From: Burkholderiales bacterium
GTDB taxonomy: Bacteria > Pseudomonadota > Gammaproteobacteria > Burkholderiales > Burkholderiaceae_E
DNA: 9,945 nucleotides
Reading direction: 5' to 3'
NCBI GenBank assembly: GCA_020348765.1
Contig: CP070753.1
Coordinates: 1,562,568 to 1,572,512 of the forward strand
Below are positions 1 through 8,293 of this stretch, piece by piece. The notes below the pieces were generated by a model. The model did no database searches, had not been told where the DNA came from, and saw only the letters and a list, made by a program, of their open reading frames with translations. The translations under genes were made by a program, and so were the position numbers. Every line of letters starts with the position of its first letter. Position 1 is the stretch's first letter.

Positions 1-497
1 AGGTGCGGTTCGCCGCGCTGGTGCACGACCTCGGCAAGGGCGAGACGCCGCCCGGCGAGTGGCCGGCACACCGGGGCCACGAGCGGCGCTCGGTCGCGCT
101 GGTGCGTGCGCTGTGCGAGCGGCTGCGCGTGCCCAGGCAAGCGCGCGATCTGGCCGTGCTGGCAGCGGCCGAGCACGGCATGATCCACCGTGCCGGCGAA
201 CTCGGCCCGGCGGCCATCGTCCGGCTGCTCGAACGCACCGACGCACTGCGCCGACCGGAGCGCTTCACCGCACTGCTGCAGGCCTGCGAGGCCGATTTCC
301 GTGGCCGGCTCGGCTACGAGGATCGGCCCTTTGCGCAGGCGCCGCGGCTGCTTGCCGCGCTGCGGGCCTGCCGCGACGTGCCCGCCGCGGCGATTGCGCG
401 GTCGCTCGCGGCCGAAGGGCGGGCGCGCCCGGAGGCGATCCGGTCGCGGCTGCACGAAGCGCGCGTGCATGCGGTGCGTACCGCCCTTCGCGACTGA
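1..497 (+). CDS. cca: CCA tRNA nucleotidyltransferase, C-terminal HD region (5' truncated by window)
   Basis: This is the C-terminal part (about 164 residues) of the enzyme that adds or repairs the 3' CCA of tRNAs in the cytoplasm. The frame is already open at the window edge, so the GTG at base 3 is an internal Val codon, not a start. What is visible is the HD-domain part of the gammaproteobacterial/betaproteobacterial multifunctional Cca type: a VHDLGKGETPP segment with the His-Asp pair at visible residues 8-9, then WPAHRGHE, then RLRVP, AAEHG and EADFRGRLGYE blocks, matching in order the tail I recall for E. coli Cca. The nucleotidyltransferase head domain lies upstream of the window. In this enzyme class the HD domain carries phosphatase/phosphodiesterase activities. 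It ends 21 bases before the convergent DUF2905 gene; I see no clear terminator between them. Confidence 0.9.
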   Translation, partial: VRFAALVHDLGKGETPPGEWPAHRGHERRSVALVRALCERLRVPRQARDLAVLAAAEHGMIHRAGELGPAAIVRLLERTDALRRPERFTALLQACEADFRGRLGYEDRPFAQAPRLLAALRACRDVPAAAIARSLAAEGRARPEAIRSRLHEARVHAVRTALRD

Positions 498-518
498 ACG
501 CCGGGCGCCTCGGGTCGG

Positions 519-713
519 TCAGATCAGCTTCGCGACCAGCGCCGCAAGCAGCGACAGCAGCACGGTCGATGCCAGCGGGATCGGGAACTGGCGCCCGAAC
601 AGGCGCAGCGTGAAGTCGCCGGGCAGCCGGCCGATGCCGATTCGTCGCAGCCAGGGCAGCAGCCCCGAGAACAGGAACAGCGCGATTGCGGTGACCAGCA
701 GCCACTTCAGCAT
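519..713 (-). CDS. DUF2905 family small membrane protein
   Basis: A 64-residue protein of unknown function belonging to the DUF2905 family (PF11146), recognised by its size, its two hydrophobic segments (about residues 2-20 and 45-62) and the conserved middle with GRLPGDF and a following FPIPLAST block. Both termini are hydrophobic, so it should be a two-pass inner-membrane hairpin. The ATG at 713 overlaps the stop of the upstream MidA-like gene in an ATGCTGA arrangement (7-base overlap), so the two are almost certainly cotranscribed and translationally coupled. The same frame stays open far upstream inside the methyltransferase gene, but that extension has no family similarity and is rejected. 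No function can be given. Confidence 0.85.
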   Translation of the reverse strand: MLKWLLVTAIALFLFSGLLPWLRRIGIGRLPGDFTLRLFGRQFPIPLASTVLLSLLAALVAKLI

Positions 714-1915
714 GCGCGTGCGCCCCGCACGAAGCCGATCGGCTCGCCCGGCAGCGACCGGGTCAGCACCATGGCCTTGAACAGCTCGCCCATCTCCGCC
801 TCCGACAGCAGGCGCTGTACCGCATGCGCCTGCGGTGCGTACTCGCGCACCGCCTCGGCCGGCGTGCGTGCCAGCGCGTCGAGAATGCCCGTGTTCAGCA
901 GGAAGCGGGCCTGCGACGTGTAGCCGCAGAGCAGCAGGCCGGCGGCCTCGCCGGCCCGCGCCAGCGCGGTGAAGTCGACATGCGACGTGATGTCCTGCAG
1001 CCCCGGCCAGGCGAACGGATCGCCGTGGGCCCGGTGACGATAGTGGCACATCAGCGTACCGACCGCGCGCTGCGGGTGATAGAGCTCGCGCCGCGGGAAT
1101 CCGTAGTCGATGATCAGCAGCGCACCGCGCGCAAGCCGCGAACCGATCTCGGCGACCCAGGCCTCGGCCTGTTCGCCGATCTCCAGCACGTAATCGGTAT
1201 CGGCGCCCGGTGACCAGCCGGCCTCGGCCAGTCGCGACAGCACCTCGGCGCGCAGCCCGGCATCGGCGGGCCGATCGGCATAGGTCAGTCGGGCCTGCGC
1301 GAGCGCCACCCCGCGCTCCAGAACCTGCTGGCCGAGCACGCGCACCAGCCGCACCGGCATCGCGTCCAGCACCTCGTTGGCCAGCACCACGCCCTCGAAG
1401 CGCTCGGGCAGTCGATCCAGCCAGTGCACCCGATCGAGCGCAGCCGGCGCGCGTGCCGCGATCCGGGCCCGCTGCCTCGCCCGCAGTTCGGCCGACAGCT
1501 CGAGAATCGCGTAGCGCTCGGGCCCGGCGCCGAGGCCATCCAGCGCGACCAGCAGGTCGGCCGCGAGGCTGCCGTCGCCGGCGCCGAACTCGAGCACGTG
1601 CCGTGACAGGCCGGTGGGCTCGAATCCGCAGGCCCCGAACCACTGGGCCAGCTGCCTGGCCACGCATTCGCCGAACAGCGGCGTGAGCGTCGGCGCGGTG
1701 ACGAAATCGCCGCCGGTGCCGAACTTGCTCGCGGCGCCGGTGTAATAGCCGAGTCCCGGCGCGTACAGCGCGAGCTGCATGAACGCGTCGAAACCGAGCC
1801 ATCCGCCCTCGCCGTCGATGCGCGCCGCGATCTCGGCCGCGAGCGCCGCGCTCGCTTCGAGCGCCGACGGCTCGGGCACCGGCAGCCCGGCGACGGTTGA
1901 ATGCGCTGCGAACAT
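707..1915 (-). CDS. MidA/NDUFAF7-like class I SAM-dependent methyltransferase
   Basis: A 402-residue protein of the COG1565 / Methyltransf_28 (PF02636) family. The family hallmarks are all visible: a GGWLGFDAFMQLALYAPGLG block near residues 37-56, GDFVTAP (69-75), the glycine-rich SAM-binding motif VLEFGAGDGSLAADLL (107-122), ANEVLDAMPV (179-187), and in the C-terminal half IDYGFPRRELYHP, GTLMCHYRHRAHGDPF and QDITSHVDF. The mitochondrial relative NDUFAF7/MidA methylates an arginine of a complex I subunit; the bacterial substrate is not established, so only the methyltransferase class is claimed. The start is the ATG at 1915: it leaves about 40 residues before the first conserved block, normal for the family. 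There is no Shine-Dalgarno before it, but a CATAAT box lies 8 bases upstream. It is first gene of a pair with DUF2905 and diverges from the SDR gene. Confidence 0.9.
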   Translation of the reverse strand: MFAAHSTVAGLPVPEPSALEASAALAAEIAARIDGEGGWLGFDAFMQLALYAPGLGYYTGAASKFGTGGDFVTAPTLTPLFGECVARQLAQWFGACGFEPTGLSRHVLEFGAGDGSLAADLLVALDGLGAGPERYAILELSAELRARQRARIAARAPAALDRVHWLDRLPERFEGVVLANEVLDAMPVRLVRVLGQQVLERGVALAQARLTYADRPADAGLRAEVLSRLAEAGWSPGADTDYVLEIGEQAEAWVAEIGSRLARGALLIIDYGFPRRELYHPQRAVGTLMCHYRHRAHGDPFAWPGLQDITSHVDFTALARAGEAAGLLLCGYTSQARFLLNTGILDALARTPAEAVREYAPQAHAVQRLLSEAEMGELFKAMVLTRSLPGEPIGFVRGARAC

Positions 1916-1929
1916 GGCGCCCGATTATG
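1916..1929 (-). promoter_or_regulatory. Candidate -10 box for a near-leaderless midA-type transcript
   Basis: Read on the minus strand, CATAAT (1929-1924) matches five of six bases of the sigma70 -10 consensus and is followed by only 8 bases before the ATG at 1915. Initiation at the usual distance would begin the mRNA within a few bases of the start codon. No purine-rich ribosome site exists in the gap. No good -35 hexamer is obvious, so this is a candidate from sequence alone. Confidence 0.35.
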
Positions 1930-1959
1930 CCGCGCGCGATGCGGCACGTCGCATGCCGC
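1928..1959. repeat. Alternating inverted half-sites TGCCGC / GCGGCA / TGCCGC
   Basis: Three 6-bp half-sites alternate in orientation with equal 7-base gaps: TGCCGC at 1928-1933, GCGGCA at 1941-1946 and TGCCGC at 1954-1959. Either adjacent pair forms an inverted repeat. They lie just upstream of the minus-strand methyltransferase gene. The arrangement could be an operator or competing hairpins, but in such GC-rich DNA short palindromes also arise by chance. Confidence 0.35.
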
Positions 1960-2009
1960 GCCCCGGATGCGCCCCGGATGCGCCCCGGATGCGCCCCGGA
2001 TGCGCCCCG
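1958..2009. repeat. 11-bp tandem repeat (four exact copies plus a partial fifth)
   Basis: The unit GCGCCCCGGAT occurs as four exact back-to-back copies at 1958-1968, 1969-1979, 1980-1990 and 1991-2001, followed by an 8-base partial copy at 2002-2009 and one more CGCGCCCCG remnant to 2020. It lies wholly in the intergenic region between two divergent genes, upstream of the candidate -10 box of the SDR gene. The unit length is not a multiple of three, fitting noncoding sequence. Copy number could vary by slipped-strand replication. Confidence 0.9.
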
Positions 2010-2029
2010 TTCGCGCCCCGGCCGCGGGC

Positions 2030-2041
2030 TAGAATACCCGC
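2030..2041 (+). promoter_or_regulatory. Candidate -10 box for a leaderless SDR transcript
   Basis: TAGAAT at 2030-2035 matches five of six -10 consensus bases and sits six bases before the GTG start at 2042, so the predicted +1 would fall at or next to the start codon. The first three bases of the box are also an in-frame TAG stop, which prevents any start upstream of it. No ribosome-binding sequence lies between. A convincing -35 is missing; the corresponding region is the GC-rich tail of the tandem repeat. Confidence 0.4.
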
Positions 2042-2836
2042 GTGTCGCAAGCCCCCCCAGCCGGCAGCCAGCCCCCCGGCATCGCCCTCGTGACCGGCGC
2101 CGCGAAGCGGCTGGGCCGCGAGATCGCGCTCGGGCTCGCGGCGCGCGGTTGGGACATCGCCGTGCACTACGGCAGCTCGGCCGCCGAAGCGCAGCGCACG
2201 GTGGCCGACATCGAGGCGCTCGGGCGGCGCGCGGTCGCGCTCGCCGCCGACCTGGCCGACCCGGCGCAGTGCGAGCGTCTGATTCGGGCTGCCGCCGATG
2301 GCATCGGGGTGCCGACCTGCCTGGTCAACAATGCCTCGCGTTTCGCGTTCGACAGCCCGGCAGACGTCGGCTTCGACACGCTGCAGGCGCACTGGGGCCC
2401 GAACCTGGCGGCGCCGGTGGTGCTGACGCGGCAACTGCACGCGGCGCTCGCGGCCCAGGGGCCGCAGGCGCGCGGCATCGTGGTCAATCTGCTCGACCAG
2501 AAGCTGGCCAACCTCAATGCCGACTTCTTTTCCTACACGCTGACCAAGGTGGCACTCGAAGCAGCCACGCGCATCGGTGCGATGCATTTCGCGCCGGTGC
2601 TGCGCGTGTGCGGCGTCTCGCCTGGGCTGACGCTGCCCAGCTACCTGCAGACCGAGCAGCACTTCGAGCGCACCCATCGCAGCACCGCGTTGCTGGACCG
2701 TTCCAGCGAGCCGCAGGACATCGTCGCGGCAGTGCTGTATCTGGTGCACAGCCCGGCCGTGACCGGCGTCAACCTGATCGTCGACGGCGGCCAGCACCTG
2801 ATGAAGCTGGCGCGCGACGTCAGCTACCTGGGCTGA
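2042..2836 (+). CDS. Pteridine-reductase-like short-chain dehydrogenase (FolM/PTR1 type)
   Basis: A 264-residue SDR oxidoreductase with a Rossmann fold. Visible marks: dinucleotide-binding TGAAKRLG (residues 18-25), the HYGSSAAEA stretch at 42-50 that in this subgroup faces the NADPH phosphate, NNAS (96-99), YTLTK with Tyr165 and Lys169, the VSPGLTLPS loop (192-200) and a C-terminal GVNLIVDGGQ. The usual catalytic Ser is replaced by Asp152, 13 residues before the Tyr, the same spacing as Asp181/Tyr194 in Leishmania PTR1. This supports an NADPH-dependent pteridine or dihydrofolate reductase rather than a generic SDR. folB starts four bases after its stop, consistent with a folate or pterin role. 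The start is the GTG at 2042; an in-frame TAG at 2030 excludes a longer form. The exact substrate is inferred, so no symbol is assigned. Confidence 0.88.
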   Translation: MSQAPPAGSQPPGIALVTGAAKRLGREIALGLAARGWDIAVHYGSSAAEAQRTVADIEALGRRAVALAADLADPAQCERLIRAAADGIGVPTCLVNNASRFAFDSPADVGFDTLQAHWGPNLAAPVVLTRQLHAALAAQGPQARGIVVNLLDQKLANLNADFFSYTLTKVALEAATRIGAMHFAPVLRVCGVSPGLTLPSYLQTEQHFERTHRSTALLDRSSEPQDIVAAVLYLVHSPAVTGVNLIVDGGQHLMKLARDVSYLG

Positions 2837-2840
2837 CCCG

Positions 2841-3238
2841 ATGACCGACCTGGCCGCGCTGCATGCGGAGCTGATCGAGTGCACGCGCCTGTCGCTCAAC
2901 GGCCTGGCGATCGACGTCTCGCTCGGCGTATTCGAGCACGAGAAGCTCGGCAAGCGGCCGGTGCTGGTGACCGTGGACGCGTGGCTGCCGTCCGAGTACT
3001 GCACGCCCACGCACGACCGCATCGACGAAGTCATCGACTACGGTCGGCTGCGCGACATCGCGATCGACACGCTGTCCGAGTCGCACATCCACCTGCTCGA
3101 AAGCGCCTGCGACCGAATCGCAGGCGGCGTGATCGCCGCGCTGCCGGTGCGCTGCGTCCGGGTCGCGATCGAGAAGCCGCGCGCCTTCGATGACGTCGCC
3201 TCGGTGACCGTGGAGATCTTCCGCTGGGGGAGGCGCGC

Positions 3239-3242
<4 letters not shown>
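2841..3242 (+). CDS. folB: Dihydroneopterin aldolase
   Basis: A 133-residue cytoplasmic enzyme of folate biosynthesis that converts 7,8-dihydroneopterin to 6-hydroxymethyl-7,8-dihydropterin and glycolaldehyde. The T-fold pattern is complete: [19 protein letters not shown] with the substrate-binding Glu34 equivalent, the conserved IDYGRLRD block with Tyr67, the [11 protein letters not shown] helix, and VAIEKPRAF with the catalytic Lys112. About 15 residues precede the first strand, slightly longer than the E. coli protein. It begins at ATG 2841, four bases after the SDR stop, and its TGA overlaps the GTG of ttcA (GTGA). This points to one transcript with the pteridine-reductase-like SDR, which would act on products of the same pterin route. 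No strong ribosome site precedes the ATG, so coupling to SDR translation is plausible. Confidence 0.94.
3226..3233 (+). promoter_or_regulatory. Strong Shine-Dalgarno that decides the ttcA start
   Basis: The sequence GGGGGAGG inside the 3' end of folB lies 5 bases before the GTG at 3239. The next candidate, an in-frame ATG at 3254, is 20 bases away from it, too far for good initiation. This favours the GTG start and a 4-base overlap with folB. Confidence 0.7.
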
Positions 3243-4192
<950 letters not shown>

Positions 4193-4197
4193 CCGCC

Positions 4198-5760
4198 ATG
4201 TCCCGGGTGCTGCGCACGATCCGAATCGCGCAGGTGTCGCTGCGCTTCGGGCTGGACGAGATCCTGCTCGGTTCGGTGCCGGCTCCGGTGCTGCCGTGGC
4301 CCGGACGCCTGTGGGCCGCCACGCTGGGCCGGCGACGCTTTGCGCAACCGCGCGGCGTCAGGCTGCGCGAGGCGCTCGAGACGCTGGGGCCGATCTGGGT
4401 CAAGCTCGGCCAGGTGCTGTCGACCCGCCGCGACCTGGTGCCCGAGGATGTCGCCGACGAGCTGGCCGGGTTGCAGGACCGTGTGCCGCCGTTCCCGGGC
4501 GAGGTCGCGATCCGGGAGATCGAGCGCGGGCTCGAGCGCCCGCTGGCCGAAGTGTTCGCCGAGTTCGACCAGCGCCCGGTGGCCTCGGCATCGATCGCTC
4601 AGGTCCACCTGGCACGGCTGCACGACGGTCGCGAGGCGGCGGTCAAGGTGCTGCGCCCGCAGATGCTCGACGCGATCGAAGAGGATCTGGCGCTGATGCG
4701 GCTGGTGGCCGGCTGGGTCACGCGGCTGTCGGCCGACGCCCGCCGGCTGCGCCCGATGGAGGTGATCGCCGAGTTCGACACCTACCTGCACGACGAGCTC
4801 GACCTGGTGCGCGAAGCGGCCAACGCCAGCCAGCTGCGGCGCAACTTCGCCGGCTCGAGGCTGCTGCGCGTGCCGGAGATGTACTGGGACTTCTGCCGCG
4901 AGAACGTGCTGGTGATGGAACGGGTCGCCGGCATCCCGATCGGCAACATCGAACGGCTACGGGCAGCCGGCATCGACCTGAAGAAGCTTTCGCGCGACGG
5001 CGTCGAGATCTTCTTCACCCAGGTGTTCCGCGACGGCTTCTTTCACGCGGACATGCACCCGGGCAACATCCTGGTCGGCGACTCGGGCGAGGACTTCAAC
5101 CGCTACATCGCGCTGGACTTCGGGATCGTCGGCACGCTGTCGGACACCGACAAGAGCTACCTGGCGCAGAACTTCCTGGCCTTCTTCCGCCGTGACTACA
5201 AGCGCGTCGCGGTCACGCACATCGAGTCGGGCTGGGTGCCGCGCGGCACCCGCGTCGACGAGCTCGAGTCGGCCATTCGCGCCTGCTGCGAGCCGGTGTT
5301 CGAGAAGCCGCTCAAGGACATCCAGTTCGGCATGGTGCTGCTGCGCCTGTTCCAGGCCTCGCGGCGGTTCAACGTCGAGATCCAGCCGCAGCTGGTGCTG
5401 TTGCAGAAGACGCTGCTGAACATCGAGGGACTGGGCCGGCAGCTCGATCCGGACCTCGACCTGTGGGTCACCGCGAAGCCGTTCCTGGAACGCTGGATGA
5501 GCGAGCAGGTCGGGCTGCGGGGACTGGCGGCGCGGACCTTCTGGGAGTCGTCGCAGTGGTCGGAGCTGCTGCCGCAGCTGCCGCGACTGACGCAGCGCGC
5601 ATTGCTGCAGATCGCCGAACCGGCCCAGCCGGTCGTGCTCGAGCGGCTGCTCGCAAATCTGGCGCGCGAGCAGCGGCGCACGCGGCGCTGGCTGCGCCTG
5701 CTCGCCGTGCTGCTTGCCGGTATCATCGCGTTGCAGCTCTGGCCCTGGCTGTATCGCTAG
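4198..5760 (+). CDS. ubiB: UbiB-type atypical kinase/ATPase of ubiquinone biosynthesis
   Basis: A 520-residue member of the ABC1/ADCK/UbiB family, needed for aerobic ubiquinone synthesis and thought to act as an ATPase at the inner membrane. The family signature [14 protein letters not shown] is at residues 69-82 (KxGQ), the Ala-rich loop ASASIAQVH at 129-137 replaces a normal glycine-rich loop, Lys150 (AAVK) is the ATP lysine, HADMHPGN is the catalytic loop at 283-290 and DFG the metal site at 307-309. A hydrophobic C-terminal anchor spans about 497-516. The ATG at 4198 is chosen because the protein then starts with the usual [16 protein letters not shown] region; the frame is open further upstream inside ttcA, without similarity. 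It follows ttcA by 5 bases. UbiE and UbiJ, common partners in other bacteria, are not next to it. Confidence 0.93.
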   Translation: MSRVLRTIRIAQVSLRFGLDEILLGSVPAPVLPWPGRLWAATLGRRRFAQPRGVRLREALETLGPIWVKLGQVLSTRRDLVPEDVADELAGLQDRVPPFPGEVAIREIERGLERPLAEVFAEFDQRPVASASIAQVHLARLHDGREAAVKVLRPQMLDAIEEDLALMRLVAGWVTRLSADARRLRPMEVIAEFDTYLHDELDLVREAANASQLRRNFAGSRLLRVPEMYWDFCRENVLVMERVAGIPIGNIERLRAAGIDLKKLSRDGVEIFFTQVFRDGFFHADMHPGNILVGDSGEDFNRYIALDFGIVGTLSDTDKSYLAQNFLAFFRRDYKRVAVTHIESGWVPRGTRVDELESAIRACCEPVFEKPLKDIQFGMVLLRLFQASRRFNVEIQPQLVLLQKTLLNIEGLGRQLDPDLDLWVTAKPFLERWMSEQVGLRGLAARTFWESSQWSELLPQLPRLTQRALLQIAEPAQPVVLERLLANLAREQRRTRRWLRLLAVLLAGIIALQLWPWLYR

Positions 5761-5792
5761 GTTCGCCAACCCAGCTCCACGGACCGTTCGCC

Positions 5793-7307
5793 ATGCTCGT
5801 CGGCTTCGTCTTCCTGTACCTGATGGTCACCATCGGCATCGGCTGGTATGCCGCGCGTCGCGTTCACAACGCGACCGATTATTTCGCCGCTGGCCGCAGC
5901 CTGCCGCTGTACATGAACTTCGCCACCGTGTTCGCGACCTGGTTCGGCGCCGAAACCGTGCTCGCCGTGTCGTCGACCTTCCTGGCCGAGGGGCTGAACG
6001 GGGTGATCGCCGATCCGTTCGGCGCTTCGGCGGTGCTGATCATCGTCGCACTCTTCTTCGCGCGGCCGTTCTACCGGCTCGGCTTGCTGACGATCGGCGA
6101 CTTCTACCGCAAGCGCTACAACCAGACGGTCGAGATCGGCACCGGCGTGGCGATCACGCTGTCCTACCTGGGCTGGGCGTCGGCGAACCTGGTGGCGCTC
6201 GGGATCTGCTTCAACGTGCTGTCGCGCGGCGAAATTTCGCTCGAGAACGGCATCATGCTCGGCGCGGCCGTGGTGCTGGTGTACCTGCTGTTCGGCGGCA
6301 TGTTCGCGATCGCGTTCACCGATCTGTTCCAGACCGCGATCATCGTGGCCGGGTTGCTGTACATCGCGACGCTCTTGGGCAGCGAAGCCGGCGGCTTCGG
6401 CACCGTCGTGTCCACCGCAGCTTCGGAGGGCAAGTTCGTGGTCCTACCGTCGCTCGACGCGAAGGACGTGCTGGCGGTCGTCGCGGCGTTCCTGACCATG
6501 GCACTGGGCTCGATCGCGCAGCAGGACGTGTTCCAGCGCGTGACCTCGGCCAAGGACGAGAGCACCGCGGCGCGCGGCACGATGCTGGGCGGCGTCTTCT
6601 ACCTGCTGTTCGCTTTCGTGCCGATGTTCATCGCGGTCTCGGCATTCCTGATCGAGCCGGAGATGGTGCGCAGGATGCTGTCCGGCAGCGACAACGATTT
6701 CCAGCTGATCCTGCCGACCCTGATCCTGAATCACACACCGATGTTCGCGCAGGTGCTGTTCTTCGGCGCGCTGCTCTCGGCGATCCTGTCGACCGCGAGC
6801 GGCGCGCTGCTCGCGCCGACGGCGATCTTCTCGGAGAACATCTTCAAGCCGCTGCTCGGCGGGCGCATGAGCGACCGGCAGCTGCTGGTCACCGGCCGCA
6901 TCGTGCTGGTGCTGTTCACCGGCAGCGTGATGCTGTTCGCGCTGAACAGCAAGTCGTCGATGTACGACATGGTGCAGAACGCGTACAAGGTCACGCTGGT
7001 GGCCGCGTTCTCGCCGCTGCTGTTCGGCATGTTCTGGAAGAAGGCCACGCCGCAGGGCGCGATGATCTCGATCGTGTTCGGGCTGGTCAGCTGGCTGGTG
7101 ATGGAGGGCGTCGCGCCCGAGGCCGTGATACCGCCGCAGCTGGTCGGGCTCGGCTTCGCGATCTTCGGCATGGTGGCCGGTTCGCTGGCGCCGCGGATCG
7201 CGGGCGGGCCGGGGCATCCCCAGGTCGTCGACCAGGCGCGCGTCGACCCGAGGCATGCGCATGCGAGCCAGGCCCATTCGGCTTCGCAGGGCGGCCATCG
7301 GGAGTGA
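5793..7307 (+). CDS. Sodium:solute symporter (SSS/SLC5 family), substrate unknown
   Basis: A 504-residue polytopic inner-membrane protein of the Na+/solute symporter family, with about 13 hydrophobic segments starting with LVGFVFLYLMVTIGIGWYA. Family marks are DYFAAGRSLPL (29-39), the unwound TM1-like region ATWFGAETVLAVSSTF (48-63), LTIGDFYRKRYN (99-110), FTDLFQT (175-181) and LLSAILSTASGALLAPT (327-343), whose Ser/Thr residues correspond to the sodium site. The overall pattern resembles the choline-transporter-like subgroup, but the substrate cannot be read from sequence. The hydrophilic tail from about 472 is rich in His and Gln. The ATG at 5793 is chosen because TM1 begins at once; the open frame upstream lies inside ubiB and is rejected. 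It follows ubiB by 32 bases with only a weak GGA at 5781, so cotranscription is likely but not certain. Confidence 0.88.
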   Translation: MLVGFVFLYLMVTIGIGWYAARRVHNATDYFAAGRSLPLYMNFATVFATWFGAETVLAVSSTFLAEGLNGVIADPFGASAVLIIVALFFARPFYRLGLLTIGDFYRKRYNQTVEIGTGVAITLSYLGWASANLVALGICFNVLSRGEISLENGIMLGAAVVLVYLLFGGMFAIAFTDLFQTAIIVAGLLYIATLLGSEAGGFGTVVSTAASEGKFVVLPSLDAKDVLAVVAAFLTMALGSIAQQDVFQRVTSAKDESTAARGTMLGGVFYLLFAFVPMFIAVSAFLIEPEMVRRMLSGSDNDFQLILPTLILNHTPMFAQVLFFGALLSAILSTASGALLAPTAIFSENIFKPLLGGRMSDRQLLVTGRIVLVLFTGSVMLFALNSKSSMYDMVQNAYKVTLVAAFSPLLFGMFWKKATPQGAMISIVFGLVSWLVMEGVAPEAVIPPQLVGLGFAIFGMVAGSLAPRIAGGPGHPQVVDQARVDPRHAHASQAHSASQGGHRE

Positions 7308-7325
7308 CGCGGCGCGCCGGGCGCC

Positions 7326-7344
7326 GGGCGCCGGTAGGGCGCCC
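7326..7344. terminator. GC-rich hairpin between convergent genes, possible bidirectional terminator
   Basis: GGGCGCC (7326-7332) pairs perfectly with GGCGCCC (7338-7344) across a 5-base loop. It lies in the 50-base gap between the symporter stop and the end of the convergent DUF6279 gene, where a shared terminator would be expected. There is no T tract on either side, so it is not a classical intrinsic terminator. The neighbouring GGCGCC repeats offer alternative pairings. Confidence 0.35.
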
Positions 7345-7357
7345 ACCCGGTTCGCCG

Positions 7358-8293
7358 CTATGGCCCCGAAAACTGGGTCAACTGCATCAGCGCTTGCACC
7401 GGCCCGCCACCGCCGGCAGCCAGCTTCTCGAAATCGTCGGCCCAGCCGGACAAGGTCGCCCCGAGGCGTTCGCGTTGCGCGGGCTCGGCGCTGCGAATCA
7501 GCGCCGCGGTCAGCAGGTCGGCCGCACGGGCGGCGCGGTCGAGATCGGCCTGGCGCCGGGGATCGGGGCTGCGCCACCAGTCGACCAGCACCGGTTTCAG
7601 CCAGCGGGTCGCAGTGGCCTGCGCCGGCCGCTCGCGGACGATGCGCTCGAGCACGGCGAGCAGCCGCTGCTGGCGTGCGATCCGCTCGTCGAACCAGACC
7701 TCCTCGCGCGTCGGCTGCTGCGGGGCCCGGCGCAGGATCTCGGCCTGCTGCCGCTCGGACAGCGTCCCGAAGAAGTACTCGGCGCGTTCCTCGATGCGTC
7801 TCGATCGCGCAGCCAGTCGCTCGACGGGATCGTCGGCCAGATAACGCTCGCGCAACTTCCGGTTCGATTCCTCGAAGCGCGCACGCAAGCGTTCGAGCTG
7901 CTCCGGACGCAGCCCGCGCGCGAATTCGGCCGCAGCCGGCGCCAGCCGGGCGGCCATCGCTTCCCAGCGCGCCATCAGGGCTTCGCGCCAGCGCCCGATC
8001 TCGGCGCCGCTGGGCCGGTGCCTGGCCTCCGACTCGGCCGAACGCAGCATCCGCGCCAACTGAGGCAGCTCGTGGCGGCGGTGCCAGGCCATCAATGCCT
8101 CGAGCTGCTGGGTCGCGCGCTCGTTCTGCCCGGCGTCCAGGTCGAAATAGCGATCGAGATAGCGGGCGCCCAGCGTGGGCAGCACCGGATAGCCGATCGT
8201 GATCATCGAGCAGGCCGTTGCCAGCAGGCAACTCCCGATCAACGGTACCGTGAGGCGTCGCAGCCGCGTGTTAAGATTTTTGGTTACCGCCAC
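7358..8293 (-). CDS. DUF6279 family lipoprotein
   Basis: A predicted 311-residue secreted lipoprotein of unknown function. From the GTG at 8293 the N-terminus has basic residues (Lys5, Arg10, Arg12, Arg13), a hydrophobic stretch VPLIGSCLLATA and a lipobox-like LATAC with the lipidated Cys at 28. After it come the features I associate with DUF6279: the RYLDRYFDLDAGQ segment, the MAWHRRHELPQLARML motif around 70-85, and a long helical, Arg/Glu-rich body. The many charged heptad-like stretches suggest a mostly alpha-helical periplasmic protein. The frame continues open upstream of 8293 into the glmU region, but that extension has no signal peptide or similarity. Upstream candidates are few, so the GTG is the best start. 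It diverges from glmU by 25 bases and converges on the symporter. Confidence 0.8.
   Translation of the reverse strand: MAVTKNLNTRLRRLTVPLIGSCLLATACSMITIGYPVLPTLGARYLDRYFDLDAGQNERATQQLEALMAWHRRHELPQLARMLRSAESEARHRPSGAEIGRWREALMARWEAMAARLAPAAAEFARGLRPEQLERLRARFEESNRKLRERYLADDPVERLAARSRRIEERAEYFFGTLSERQQAEILRRAPQQPTREEVWFDERIARQQRLLAVLERIVRERPAQATATRWLKPVLVDWWRSPDPRRQADLDRAARAADLLTAALIRSAEPAQRERLGATLSGWADDFEKLAAGGGGPVQALMQLTQFSGP

Noticed and set aside
498..518. Terminator between cca and the convergent DUF2905 gene
   Set aside because: The 21-base gap has no convincing stem or T tract.
519..1802. 427-residue minus-strand frame covering DUF2905 and most of the methyltransferase gene
   Set aside because: Only its last 64 residues have family character. 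The upstream part is Arg/Ala-rich shadow coding of the MidA-like gene, which has all the conserved motifs in another frame.
1958..2009. Tandem repeat as a CRISPR array
   Set aside because: Units are 11 bp and directly adjacent with no spacers.
5463..5792. Upstream extension of the symporter frame inside ubiB
   Set aside because: Low-complexity Ala/Arg sequence with no similarity; the first membrane segment starts right after the ATG at 5793.
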